Shown here in pieces: positions 1 to 7,659 of a stretch of DNA of 28,814 nucleotides. Source of the stretch: Thermodesulfobium sp. 4217-1 (GTDB lineage Bacteria; Thermodesulfobiota; Thermodesulfobiia; Thermodesulfobiales; Thermodesulfobiaceae); assembly GCF_039822205.1 (NCBI RefSeq), contig NZ_JBAGBW010000023.1:1-28814 (forward strand), written 5' to 3'. The translations under genes were made by a program, and so were the position numbers. Under the pieces are notes generated by a model. That model was not told the DNA's origin. It was given only the letters and a program-made list of their open reading frames with translations, and made no database searches. Numbering within the stretch: the stretch's first letter is position 1; every line of letters starts with the position of its first letter.

Positions 1-12
1 CGCTTTTGCCAT
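1..12 (-). CDS. tuf: Start of elongation factor Tu gene (partial, runs off window)
   Basis: Only four codons are inside the window: ATG GCA AAA GCG, giving MAKA, the usual first residues of EF-Tu. A good ribosome binding site, GGGGGA, lies about 6 nt upstream on the minus strand. The identification rests on context as much as on sequence: tRNA-Tyr and tRNA-Thr(GGU) lie directly upstream in the same direction, the arrangement known from the tRNA-tufB operon of Escherichia coli and many other bacteria. Four residues cannot prove identity, so this is an inference; another protein beginning MAKA is possible. Confidence 0.55.
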
Positions 13-58
13 TGAACATCCCCCGTTCAAAATGGTTTTAATTTCAAATTTTTAAAGC

Positions 59-134
<76 letters not shown>

Positions 135-137
135 TCA

Positions 138-222
138 TGGTGGGGAGGAAAGGATTCGAACCTTTGAAGGCGGTGCCAGCGGATTTACAGTCCGCCCCCT
201 TTGGCCGCTTGGGTACCTCCCC
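138..222 (-). tRNA. tRNA-Tyr (anticodon GUA)
   Basis: An 85-nt class II tRNA with a long variable arm. The acceptor arms GGGGAGG and CCTCCCC pair fully, the anticodon stem GCGGA/TCCGC closes loop CTGTAAA (anticodon at 186-188), and CCA is encoded at 138-140. It is the first gene of the tRNA-Tyr, tRNA-Thr, tuf transcription unit, with a sigma-70 type promoter just upstream. Confidence 0.97.
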
Positions 223-235
223 AACTGCGATTAAG

Positions 236-264
236 ATTCTATCAAGTTTTTCGAATTTTGTAAA
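236..264 (-). promoter_or_regulatory. Promoter of the tRNA-Tyr/tRNA-Thr/tuf unit
   Basis: Minus strand: TTTACA (259-264), a 17-nt spacer, then TAGAAT (236-241). Both boxes match five of six consensus positions and the spacing is ideal. Transcription would begin near 229, about 7 nt before the tRNA-Tyr 5' end at 222. Confidence 0.75.
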
Positions 265-653
265 CAGTTAATTTTTTTGTTGTTAAGGGACAGTAATATT
301 AAGCGACAAATATACCCAGAATTAGAATTTTATTTATCTATATATAAAGATGTCTAACAAGTTATTAAGATATTCTTTTTAGTTTTCTTGATTAAATAAC
401 AATATATACTGCAATATTTTAAATGTTTTACAAATCTAAATATAGCCCCATAAATAAGATAATAAAGAACTAAAATTCCAATAACACTCTAAATAAATAT
501 AAAATTAATTGGATTATTGAAAGCATGTTTTGTTTGCCCTTGATTTTATATATGATCAATAAAGCAAATTAATTATCATTTATTAATATTTTATAAGACC
601 CATACTCTCTGTTCTCTTGGGAAAGTATAGCTACTTTAAAATTTAAAATTCAA
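265..653. other. AT-rich intergenic region, no gene seen
   Basis: Between the tRNA-Tyr promoter and the end of the MFS gene there is very AT-rich DNA with stops in all frames. No tRNA, conserved coding segment or strong hairpin was seen. It may carry the 3' end of the MFS transcript and decayed sequence. Confidence 0.5.
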
Positions 654-680
654 TAAAAAATAGATTTTCTATTTATTTTT
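654..680 (-). terminator. Weak AT-only hairpin at the end of the MFS gene
   Basis: On the minus strand AAATAG, a 5-nt loop and CTATTT are followed by a run of T. The stem has only 6 bp, one of them G-C, and overlaps the stop codon. It is in the right place to be a terminator but is weak in structure. Confidence 0.3.
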
Positions 681-2091
681 TATTCGAACCCAATTCTTCA
701 AAAGAAATTTGTTCTAAACTTTTACCTTTAGTGCCAACACCAAAAACTATTACAAATAAAGCACCTATAATCAATACCAATGTAGTAATATTAAAAACTC
801 CACTAAAGCCTATTTTAGAATAAGTAAAACCAATTATAATCGGTGCTAATAACCCACCAATACGACCGATAGAAGATGCAACCCCCATACCTGTCGTTCT
901 AAATGAAGTTGGATATAATTCTGGAGTATATGTATATATTCCAGCATAAGTACCATTCATAAAAAATGACAAACAAAAACCAAATAATACTATTAAATTA
1001 TCCGATCGAGATATTGACAAACAGTACGCCGATACACCGCCAAGAAGCATATATAGAACAATAGTCCATTTTCTATCAAATTTTTCACTAATAAAGGCTG
1101 CCGAATAGTATCCAGGAATTTGTGCTAAATAAATCAATATACTATAACCAAAACTTTTAGTAATAGTCATGCCAGATTTTACAAGAAGAGTAGGTATCCA
1201 TACAAAAAAGCCATAATAAGCAAAAGTTATTGAAAACCATAAAACCCAGAGCATTAAGGTAGTGCGAGCAACACCACCAGCCCAAAGAGAAGCTAAATTT
1301 TTTATAAATGTTCCTTTTTGGCCAATAAAGCTTGGCATTTTAACATCTTCAAATGAAGGCAAAGTCTTACCCTGTTTAATTAAAGACTCTTCCATTTTTG
1401 CAACAATTTTTTCAGCTTCTGCAGATCTACCTCTCTGTAACAACCAACGAGGAGATTCAGGCAATGCACGACGCCACCATAAAAGCATCAAAATTGGCAA
1501 AGCTGAAATTAATTGCACAATACGCCAGCCTTCTGAGTGCGATGGCACAATCATATAACCGAGAATAGCCGCGAAAAGAAAGCCAAAAGAAAAGAATCCT
1601 GCTAAGGATCCGATAAAGCGTCCTCTAAACTTGCTTTGTACAAATTCAGATAAAAACGGTGCAATAATCGCGCTCTCAGCACCAGTACCAAAACTAGCAG
1701 CAACTCGAGACCAAAAAAGGAAGTACCAATTTGGAGAAAGAGCTGCAAAAATACTCGCAATGGCATAAATAGCCAAAGCATACATCATAATCTTACGTCG
1801 GCCAATTAAGTCACCTAATGTACCAGCAGAAAATGCACCAAATAAATAACCTAACATAGCTGAACTTCCCAATAAACCAGTTTGTTGATTTGTAAGATGC
1901 CATAGCGCTATAACTGGAGATAAAATAAATGCAATTAAAGCAAGATCCATACCATCAAAGGTGTAGCCAAGACCACCCATAAAAAGCAACTTAAAATGCG
2001 GCCTACCAAATGGCAAGCGTTCTAACCGTTTCAAAATATTCAGATCAGCTTCATTTAAATTACCTTGAAATTCTTTATTATCTTTAGACAT
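673..2091 (-). CDS. MFS transporter, sugar/aromatic-acid porter type
   Basis: A 472-aa inner-membrane secondary transporter with about 12 hydrophobic segments. Visible family signatures are DGMD in helix 1 (46-49, as in aromatic-acid:H+ and NiaP-like porters), the loop 2-3 motif GDLIGRRK (93-100), PESPRWLL before the central loop (211-218), and PELYPTSFRTTGMG (390-403), the duplicate motif of the second half. It probably imports a small organic acid or related compound by proton symport; the substrate cannot be told from sequence. The ATG has the ribosome binding site GGGAGGAG. It starts 34 nt after the amidohydrolase stop, so the two genes probably form an operon and share a substrate pathway. 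Confidence 0.88.
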   Translation of the reverse strand: MSKDNKEFQGNLNEADLNILKRLERLPFGRPHFKLLFMGGLGYTFDGMDLALIAFILSPVIALWHLTNQQTGLLGSSAMLGYLFGAFSAGTLGDLIGRRKIMMYALAIYAIASIFAALSPNWYFLFWSRVAASFGTGAESAIIAPFLSEFVQSKFRGRFIGSLAGFFSFGFLFAAILGYMIVPSHSEGWRIVQLISALPILMLLWWRRALPESPRWLLQRGRSAEAEKIVAKMEESLIKQGKTLPSFEDVKMPSFIGQKGTFIKNLASLWAGGVARTTLMLWVLWFSITFAYYGFFVWIPTLLVKSGMTITKSFGYSILIYLAQIPGYYSAAFISEKFDRKWTIVLYMLLGGVSAYCLSISRSDNLIVLFGFCLSFFMNGTYAGIYTYTPELYPTSFRTTGMGVASSIGRIGGLLAPIIIGFTYSKIGFSGVFNITTLVLIIGALFVIVFGVGTKGKSLEQISFEELGSNKK

Positions 2092-2125
2092 TATGCCACT
2101 CCTCCCGTTTTAATTAAATATTGAT

Positions 2126-3349
2126 TTAGCTCATTGTGTTTTTGTATACTTTACCATTTTGCATTATAAAAGTTATGTTTTCTCTATATTTTTGGAATAA
2201 ACTAATTTTATCGATTGGATTTCCGTTTAATAAAATTAAATCAGCAATTTTCCCAACTTCAATTGTACCCAATTCTTTCTCTTGTCTAATAATTTCTGCA
2301 TTAACTTTTGTCGCAGCTAACAACGCATTCATTGGTCCCATAATCTCTGCTTGCAATTCTAATTCTAACCCTTTAAAAACTTGCATAGGTCCTAGCAAAT
2401 CGCTGCCAGATCCAATTTTTAAACCATTGGAATAAGCTATGTTTAAAGAATTTTGGGCCTTTTCAAGCGCCTGATTAATTTTTCTTATCATATCATTTGA
2501 CAAACCAAGTTCTTTACCCATTTTTGATATCATTACATAAGTAACAATAGTTGGCACTAAATAAGATCCTTTTTCTTTAATAAGTTTGGCTGCTAATTCT
2601 GTTAACAAATTTCCATGCTCTATGGTCCTTACACCTGCATTACAGCAAAGTTCTATGCTGCGATCTGAGTAACAATGAGCTGCTACATATTTTCCAGCCG
2701 ACTGAGCCTCGAAAACAATTGCTTGCATTTCTTCTAAAGAATATTGGGAAGTATCAATCTCATCACTTGGAGATGCTGCACCGCCTCCAGCCATGATTTT
2801 TATAAAGTCTACACCACGACGAATTTGTTCACGCGCACCTTTTCTAACTTCATCAACTCCATCACAAATCCCTAAATTAACCTTTGTCTCATAGCTTTCT
2901 GTAGATAATCTAAAATCTCCATGACCACCAGTTTGAGTAAGTGGCTGTCCAGATATAAATACTCTTGGACCTGAAATTAACCCCTCATTTAAAGCTTTTT
3001 TAAACCCTAAATCTAACCAACCACAGTCTCTCGCAGTTGTAAATCCCTGTTCAAGTGTTTCTTTAATTATTGATAGAGACTTAATTACTATTTCAGAAGG
3101 AAAATTACGCCTATTTAACTCTACAAGATTTGCATCAATAGCTGACATATGCACATGGCAATCAATGAGTCCAGGCAACAATGTTTGACCGTGACAATTT
3201 ATAACAATAGAATTTTCTGGTAGATTTCCAATTTTACCATTACCAACTTCTTTGATCCTATCGTTTTCTACGACCACCCAGCCTTCAAACATCGAATTTT
3301 CATTCGTACAATCAATCACAAAAGCATCAGTAAAGATGTAATTGCTCAT
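2126..3349 (-). CDS. Metal-dependent amidohydrolase (imidazolonepropionase/prolidase-like)
   Basis: A 407-aa amidohydrolase-superfamily enzyme of normal length with a TIM-barrel metal centre. The full set of ligands is visible: HVH (His65, His67), Lys184 in KIMAGGG (the usual carbamylated lysine), His225 in AAHCYSD, His245 in TIEHG and Asp317 in GSGSD. This predicts a binuclear zinc-type site hydrolysing a C-N bond. The subgroup resembles imidazolonepropionase-like hydrolases, which include prolidases acting on acylated dipeptides, so the true substrate is uncertain. No signal peptide, so it is cytoplasmic. The ATG has GGAGG 9 nt upstream. Downstream is the MFS transporter, suggesting that an imported amide or dipeptide-like compound is hydrolysed inside the cell. 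Confidence 0.85.
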   Translation of the reverse strand: MSNYIFTDAFVIDCTNENSMFEGWVVVENDRIKEVGNGKIGNLPENSIVINCHGQTLLPGLIDCHVHMSAIDANLVELNRRNFPSEIVIKSLSIIKETLEQGFTTARDCGWLDLGFKKALNEGLISGPRVFISGQPLTQTGGHGDFRLSTESYETKVNLGICDGVDEVRKGAREQIRRGVDFIKIMAGGGAASPSDEIDTSQYSLEEMQAIVFEAQSAGKYVAAHCYSDRSIELCCNAGVRTIEHGNLLTELAAKLIKEKGSYLVPTIVTYVMISKMGKELGLSNDMIRKINQALEKAQNSLNIAYSNGLKIGSGSDLLGPMQVFKGLELELQAEIMGPMNALLAATKVNAEIIRQEKELGTIEVGKIADLILLNGNPIDKISLFQKYRENITFIMQNGKVYKNTMS

Positions 3350-3433
3350 TTACCCCATCCTCCATATTATTGAATTTAAAATAGCAAAGAGTTTAATGTG
3401 ATAGAGAAATAACACAGCCATTTTTGACAAATC

Positions 3434-3447
3434 AGCTAAATTTAGCT
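3434..3447. promoter_or_regulatory. Perfect 14-bp palindrome upstream of the amidohydrolase
   Basis: AGCTAAATTTAGCT is perfectly self-complementary and lies about 85 bp upstream of the amidohydrolase ATG, inside the likely 5' leader. This is the usual form of a dimeric repressor site, but no regulator gene is nearby, so its function is inferred. Confidence 0.35.
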
Positions 3448-3520
3448 TAACTTTAGATTACCTTGCTAATCCATAACGATCAAAATAGTAACAAATGTCA
3501 ATCTTTATTCAACAAAACAG

Positions 3521-3544
3521 CTAATTAAAATAAGTAAAATTCAT
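3521..3544 (-). CDS. Possible 7-codon leader peptide (MNFTYFN)
   Basis: On the minus strand GGAGGTGGG (3549-3557) stands 8 nt before an ATG that opens a seven-codon frame, MNFTYFN, ending in TAG. A TATAAT box is 52 nt upstream. The combination of a good ribosome binding site and a very short frame in the leader of the amidohydrolase-MFS operon suggests a regulatory leader peptide, with three aromatic residues in seven. It could instead be the remnant of a decayed gene start. Confidence 0.3.
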   Translation of the reverse strand: MNFTYFN

Positions 3545-3595
3545 GAAACCCACCTCCAAATTATTAATAGAATAACCCCTTAAATCTACTTTTAT

Positions 3596-3601
3596 ATTAT
3601 A
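3596..3601 (-). promoter_or_regulatory. Candidate -10 box of the amidohydrolase-MFS operon
   Basis: A perfect TATAAT reads on the minus strand at 3596-3601, with only a poor -35 (TTAAAT at 17 nt). If used, it gives a leader of about 240 nt carrying the 7-codon frame and the palindrome at 3434. Confidence 0.35.
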
Positions 3602-3871
3602 CACTTTTAATTAAAAATATTTAAAAATATAAATAATAGAAATTTTATTGATCTTGAGCGAATAATACAATTACTTTTTAATTACAAGAAATTTAACCTA
3701 TTCTTTATTTGTAAAGAATTTAAATATGTATACAGCTATGATTAAATCATAATTTAGAAGATTAATTGAATTTTTCAATAAAATAAATTTTAAAAAATTA
3801 ACTAAAATAATTTTCTTTATTTTAACGCATACAAACCACATCGAATGCAAACAAAAGAAGCTTGAACAATT
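3602..3871. other. AT-rich intergenic region
   Basis: Very AT-rich spacer between the amidohydrolase leader and tRNA-Asn. The only ordered element seen is a perfect 8-bp hairpin with a 4-nt loop, ATTCTTTA and TAAAGAAT, at 3700-3719. No gene is supported. Confidence 0.5.
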
Positions 3872-3946
3872 TGGCTCCCCGGGTAGGATTCGAACCTACA
3901 ACCTACCGGTTAACAGCCGGTTGCTCTACCGTTGAGCTACCGAGGA
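3872..3946 (-). tRNA. tRNA-Asn (anticodon GUU)
   Basis: A complete 75-nt cloverleaf on the minus strand. The acceptor arms TCCTCGG and CCGGGGA pair with one G-U, the anticodon stem ACCGG/CCGGT closes loop CTGTTAA (anticodon at 3912-3914), and CCA is encoded at 3872-3874. It lies 11 nt after tRNA-Lys and is probably cotranscribed from the promoter at 4047. Confidence 0.97.
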
Positions 3947-3957
3947 ACATTTGGAGC

Positions 3958-4033
<76 letters not shown>

Positions 4034-4046
4034 GCTACGGGTTAAT

Positions 4047-4075
4047 ATATTACTAATAAATTTTGATTTTGTCAA
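4047..4075 (-). promoter_or_regulatory. Promoter of the tRNA-Lys/tRNA-Asn pair
   Basis: Minus strand: a perfect TTGACA (4070-4075), a 17-nt spacer, and TAATAT (4047-4052). The expected start is about 7 nt before the tRNA-Lys 5' end. It lies in the gap after the gene ending at 4123. Confidence 0.8.
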
Positions 4076-4122
4076 ATTTTTCGTAAAGAAAATTTTTGAA
4101 AATATTACAAACGCCAAATTAA

Positions 4123-5232
4123 TTAAACTCCGAGATCCCTTAGCCTACTGGTATAGTAACTATAGAATTTCGAACTTGGAACTTCTTGAAATGCGAGAAT
4201 GATAGAAGGCACTTCTTCTCCGCGAAGAAAAGAAATATGACTTTCCAGTTCGCTTATTTTTGCCTTTTCATCTCTTTGCAAAAAGTGCCTCATAGAGCTA
4301 TCGGGAACATTTCCCTTCATTTCTTCCGGAATACTTGCTAAATATATAAATTTTAAAAGTAAATCTTCACGAAGATCAAATTGTTTGAACTTAGAGATAA
4401 GCTCAAAGGCAATCTCTTCGTCCTGACCAAGCTCCACTATCCTATCTGAAAATTTATCAAGGGTATCTACCGAATCAGCTAAGAAGGCACCAATAAGCGC
4501 AGAAACATCTCTTTTTTTAAAAATTGACAAAAATCCAGCAGAGAGCAAAGCCGCGTCATCAGATAACCCAGGTCCTTTTTTGTGCCTAATATAATGAGAC
4601 ACTATTACATTTGAACCAGGGACAACCTTATCATTGGAAACTATTAAGCCCTTTTTCTTATATTCTTCAATGTTCTTTTCATTTTCTTCCTTTGCAAGCA
4701 TATCGCCTGATATGCCCAACTCTTCCATCTTGGTCCTATCTACGATATATATATCCCCTCCGCCAATATTCACTTTATATTTTGCCTCAGTTTTTTCTCT
4801 ATAATTGATGTCATCCATTAACCCAGCCAAAATATATCCTACAACAGCACTTTTTACCGAAACTTGCATATTTTCGAACATCTTAATTCCAAGCAATGGT
4901 TCTCCATTAGAATTCAATAATGGTTTTCTGTCATCCAGATCTTTTTCTTCCAGGCTAAGAAACCATTCTCTTATGTCATCGATCAATTTCTGTCTTTCTT
5001 TTTTTATTAAATCGACATCCATTTTCAAAGCTAAAACGATATCTTCCATACAAGTATTCGGAAACTTCTCACCCCTGAACACAGAGTGTCCCTCGTGCGA
5101 GTGTCCCTCAATTGATTGAATCAATATAAACGGTTTTACCCTATCGTTAACTATCAAATGAACAGTAGAATTAAGATGCTCAAAATCTTTCCTAATAAGC
5201 GATTTTGGGGCTACATTAGTAAATGTTTTCAT
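4123..5232 (-). CDS. Uncharacterised 369-aa protein, last gene of the glmS-CDF-nnr block
   Basis: I do not recognise a family. The protein is soluble (no membrane segments or signal peptide), mostly helical in its second half, and rich in charged residues. A histidine cluster HSHEGH (44-49) followed by Cys61 near the N-terminus could bind metal, and a short Gly-rich turn IGGG is near the middle. The ATG has a strong site, GGAGG, 7 nt upstream. It begins 21 nt after the stop of the NAD(P)HX repair gene, so the two are probably cotranscribed and may be linked. The length and clean ribosome binding site make it a real gene; the function is open. Confidence 0.75.
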   Translation of the reverse strand: MKTFTNVAPKSLIRKDFEHLNSTVHLIVNDRVKPFILIQSIEGHSHEGHSVFRGEKFPNTCMEDIVLALKMDVDLIKKERQKLIDDIREWFLSLEEKDLDDRKPLLNSNGEPLLGIKMFENMQVSVKSAVVGYILAGLMDDINYREKTEAKYKVNIGGGDIYIVDRTKMEELGISGDMLAKEENEKNIEEYKKKGLIVSNDKVVPGSNVIVSHYIRHKKGPGLSDDAALLSAGFLSIFKKRDVSALIGAFLADSVDTLDKFSDRIVELGQDEEIAFELISKFKQFDLREDLLLKFIYLASIPEEMKGNVPDSSMRHFLQRDEKAKISELESHISFLRGEEVPSIILAFQEVPSSKFYSYYTSRLRDLGV

Positions 5233-5253
5233 AAATAATCCTCCAAAAGTTAT

Positions 5254-6690
5254 TTATATAAATTTACAATTATCTATGATCTTCTCAAAATCTCCAAAAG
5301 CTTTTAAGAGTCTTGCTAAATCTCCTGCTCTTGTCACTCTTGTCCCACTTTGCCTTGCAACTTCAGGGACAATTGCGTGAACAAAGGCTGCAAGAAGTGA
5401 AGCGCTCAAGGTATTATATCCGGTAGAGAGAAGGGCTCCTATCATACCGCTTAGCACATCTCCAGAACCTGCTATAGCCAGATCACAATCTGCTATTGGA
5501 ATCACATATTTCTGCGTCCCTTTGCCTATCAGAGTATTTGGACCTTTTAAGACAAGAGTAATATTTGGATATTGCTCTAGAAATGCTTCGAACCTTTCCA
5601 CTCTATCAGCGTCATTCTTATATATTCTTTCAAATTCGCCATCATGTGGCGTGATTATTGCGTCTTTATCTTTTATCAAGCTAAGAATATCCGGAAACAA
5701 GGCATCAGCGTCCAAAATCATTGGTAAATTCGTCTGTGATACGAGCTCTCTTATATGTGGTTCTCTGTTCTTTGTAAGACCAGGCCCTACTAAAATAGCC
5801 TTCCATTTTTTTGAAATGCTTTTGTCAATCTTGTCATTGATAAAATCCTTTTCAATAATCGGTATCGTCTCAGGAGGCAAAAGTGAAAACTCATCTTCTA
5901 CAATTGAAAAGCTCATCCCCAAACCCATATTCAGAGCACCCTCCAAACAGAGTCTTAGCGCACCGGGATACTGCTTCGAGCCAGCCCAGACAAGCAACGA
6001 GCCCTTGCCTATTTTATGAACAAAATCATCCTTCTTTCTGATTAACTCTTTTGTATCGCAAGATGTTAGGATCTTTAATCCGCTTTCAGGTGTAGGAAAT
6101 CCAATATCAATTACAGTTACATCGCCCGTGTAATCATATGACTGCTTAAAAAGGCATCCTCTCTTTAAAAATCCTATTGAGTATGTATATGTAGCTCTAA
6201 TTGCATCAGGTTGAGGTTCTCCAGTATCCGAATTTAATCCAGCAGGAACATCCATAGAAACTATTGGCTTGTTTAAATTATTTAATTCTCTAATCAGCCG
6301 AAGGGTATCTTTCCTAAGCTCTCCATAAAACCCAACCCCCAGTAGCCCTTCTACAACGACATCAGCACTTTTCAAGTCTGAAGTCTCTTCTATACCAAGG
6401 GACCTACACAGCTCTCTTTGGACCCTGCACTCCTCCGTAGCAGCGCCCCACGGTTGAAAGATAGAACAACTATAGCCTTTTAGTTTCAGGTTATAGAGTA
6501 AAGAAAGTGCATCTCCAGCATTGTTGCCCTTACCACAAACAGCTACCACTTTACATGCATCTTTGAAATCTTCCATAAACCTCAAAGAACTCATCACCCC
6601 AACAACGCTCATAAGAGCTAAAGGAGTTTGCCCCATAGAAAAAAGCTTTTCCTCTTCAAACCTAATATCTGAAGAGCTCAAAACAAACAT
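5254..6690 (-). CDS. nnr: Bifunctional NAD(P)H-hydrate epimerase / ADP-dependent NAD(P)HX dehydratase
   Basis: A 478-aa two-domain metabolite-repair enzyme. The N-terminal YjeF_N epimerase domain (about 1-210) interconverts R and S forms of damaged NAD(P)HX. The C-terminal ribokinase-like domain (about 215-475) dehydrates S-NAD(P)HX using ADP. Visible motifs are CGKGNNAGDA (52-61), DVPAGLNSDTG, LVGPGLTK, ILDADAL, ITPHDGEFERI, VLKGPNTLIG and AGSGDVLSGMIGALL. The epimerase loop is normally NNGGDG; here it is NNAGDA, an unusual change near the active site. The dehydratase motifs look intact. A 9-bp hairpin covers the start codon. The gene follows the CDF transporter by 46 nt and precedes an uncharacterised gene. 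Confidence 0.92.
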   Translation of the reverse strand: MFVLSSSDIRFEEEKLFSMGQTPLALMSVVGVMSSLRFMEDFKDACKVVAVCGKGNNAGDALSLLYNLKLKGYSCSIFQPWGAATEECRVQRELCRSLGIEETSDLKSADVVVEGLLGVGFYGELRKDTLRLIRELNNLNKPIVSMDVPAGLNSDTGEPQPDAIRATYTYSIGFLKRGCLFKQSYDYTGDVTVIDIGFPTPESGLKILTSCDTKELIRKKDDFVHKIGKGSLLVWAGSKQYPGALRLCLEGALNMGLGMSFSIVEDEFSLLPPETIPIIEKDFINDKIDKSISKKWKAILVGPGLTKNREPHIRELVSQTNLPMILDADALFPDILSLIKDKDAIITPHDGEFERIYKNDADRVERFEAFLEQYPNITLVLKGPNTLIGKGTQKYVIPIADCDLAIAGSGDVLSGMIGALLSTGYNTLSASLLAAFVHAIVPEVARQSGTRVTRAGDLARLLKAFGDFEKIIDNCKFI

Positions 6691-6710
6691 TTCAAAGCCC
6701 CCTTTGAAAT
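6689..6710 (-). promoter_or_regulatory. Hairpin over the nnr ribosome binding site and start codon
   Basis: On the minus strand ATTTCAAAG, a GGGG loop and CTTTGAAAT form a perfect 9-bp stem. The G-rich Shine-Dalgarno sequence is in the loop and the AT of the start codon closes the 3' arm. In the mRNA this could hold the start site closed until melted or bound. Confidence 0.5.
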
Positions 6711-6711
6711 T

Positions 6712-6740
6712 ATAATATAGTTATTGTATCACTAACTCAA
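6712..6740 (-). promoter_or_regulatory. Candidate promoter for nnr
   Basis: Minus strand: TTGAGT (6735-6740), 17-nt spacer, TATTAT (6712-6717); a TATAAT also overlaps at 6709-6714. It overlaps the end of the CDF gene. If used, transcription would start within the RBS hairpin and remove part of it, so the hairpin would matter only in read-through transcripts. Confidence 0.35.
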
Positions 6741-7654
6741 TTCTTAATTACCCCAATCCCTTTACATGAATCATGTTCGAATTGTACAGTTACATGGTTT
6801 ATCCCAAATTTTTTTAACCTATCTTCAATCTCAACCAAAGTTTTCTTGGTCTGACTCACCAGAACGTCTTTAATATTTACATGTGCTTCAAAATTTACAT
6901 TTTTTTCATTCAAGCACCACACGTGAACGTGATGCACGTCATCAACACCATCAATTTGCTTTATTTCTTCTACAATCTTATATACGTCAATATCGTCTGG
7001 AACGCCTTCAAACAAGATGTTTGTAGAATTCTTTAGAATGTCAAAGCTTTCTTTAAGAATATATAAGCTAATCAATGTAGCTATAAGAGGATCCACCCAA
7101 TTTATATGAAAGAACAAAATTAGAATTCCAGCCACTATGACGCCAATAGAAGAAAGCGCATCTCCGAGCAAGTGTAAATAAGATGATTTTATATTTATAT
7201 CTTCTTTGGAGCCCCTATGAAGCAGAAAAACACCTAAAGAGTTTGCAATAGTTGCTACAATAGCGACTAAAATTATTATAGAACTATTGATGCTTGTAGG
7301 ATGTAAAAACTTTTCATAAGCCTCTCTAAAAAGAAATAAAGATATAAATATCAAAACCAAAGAATTTATAAAAGCTGAAATAATACTCGATCTCTTATAC
7401 CCAAATGTTCTTTTTTCATCATTTTTCTTTTGCTGAATTTTTATAGCGATATAGCTTATCAATACAGAAAGCCCATCGCTAAAGTTATGCATAGCATCGG
7501 AAATAAGAGAGACGCTGCCCGAAAAAACGCCTCCGAATATCTCAGCAAAAGCTATAACAAAGTTTAAGATTACGACCAAAAATAAATTTAGAGCACTTAT
7601 ATTAGTAGGATCATGAATATGCTCGTGAGAATGATGGTGATGAGATTCGTTCAT
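6737..7654 (-). CDS. Cation diffusion facilitator (zinc-type metal exporter)
   Basis: A 305-aa CDF-family metal/proton antiporter of the inner membrane. It begins with a His-rich cytoplasmic tail (HHHHSHEH, 5-12), then six membrane helices (about 20-200) and a cytoplasmic ferredoxin-like domain with more histidines (HHVHVW). The transport site reads His56 and Asp60 in helix 2 (MHNFSD) and His161 and Asp165 in helix 5 (HLLGD). That two-His two-Asp set is typical of zinc/cadmium/cobalt transporters rather than manganese or iron ones. It starts 5 nt after the glmS stop with a modest site (TAGGAA) and is therefore in the glmS operon. Probably relieves excess Zn or Co. Confidence 0.92.
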   Translation of the reverse strand: MNESHHHHSHEHIHDPTNISALNLFLVVILNFVIAFAEIFGGVFSGSVSLISDAMHNFSDGLSVLISYIAIKIQQKKNDEKRTFGYKRSSIISAFINSLVLIFISLFLFREAYEKFLHPTSINSSIIILVAIVATIANSLGVFLLHRGSKEDINIKSSYLHLLGDALSSIGVIVAGILILFFHINWVDPLIATLISLYILKESFDILKNSTNILFEGVPDDIDVYKIVEEIKQIDGVDDVHHVHVWCLNEKNVNFEAHVNIKDVLVSQTKKTLVEIEDRLKKFGINHVTVQFEHDSCKGIGVIKN

Positions 7655-7659
7655 CGTTC

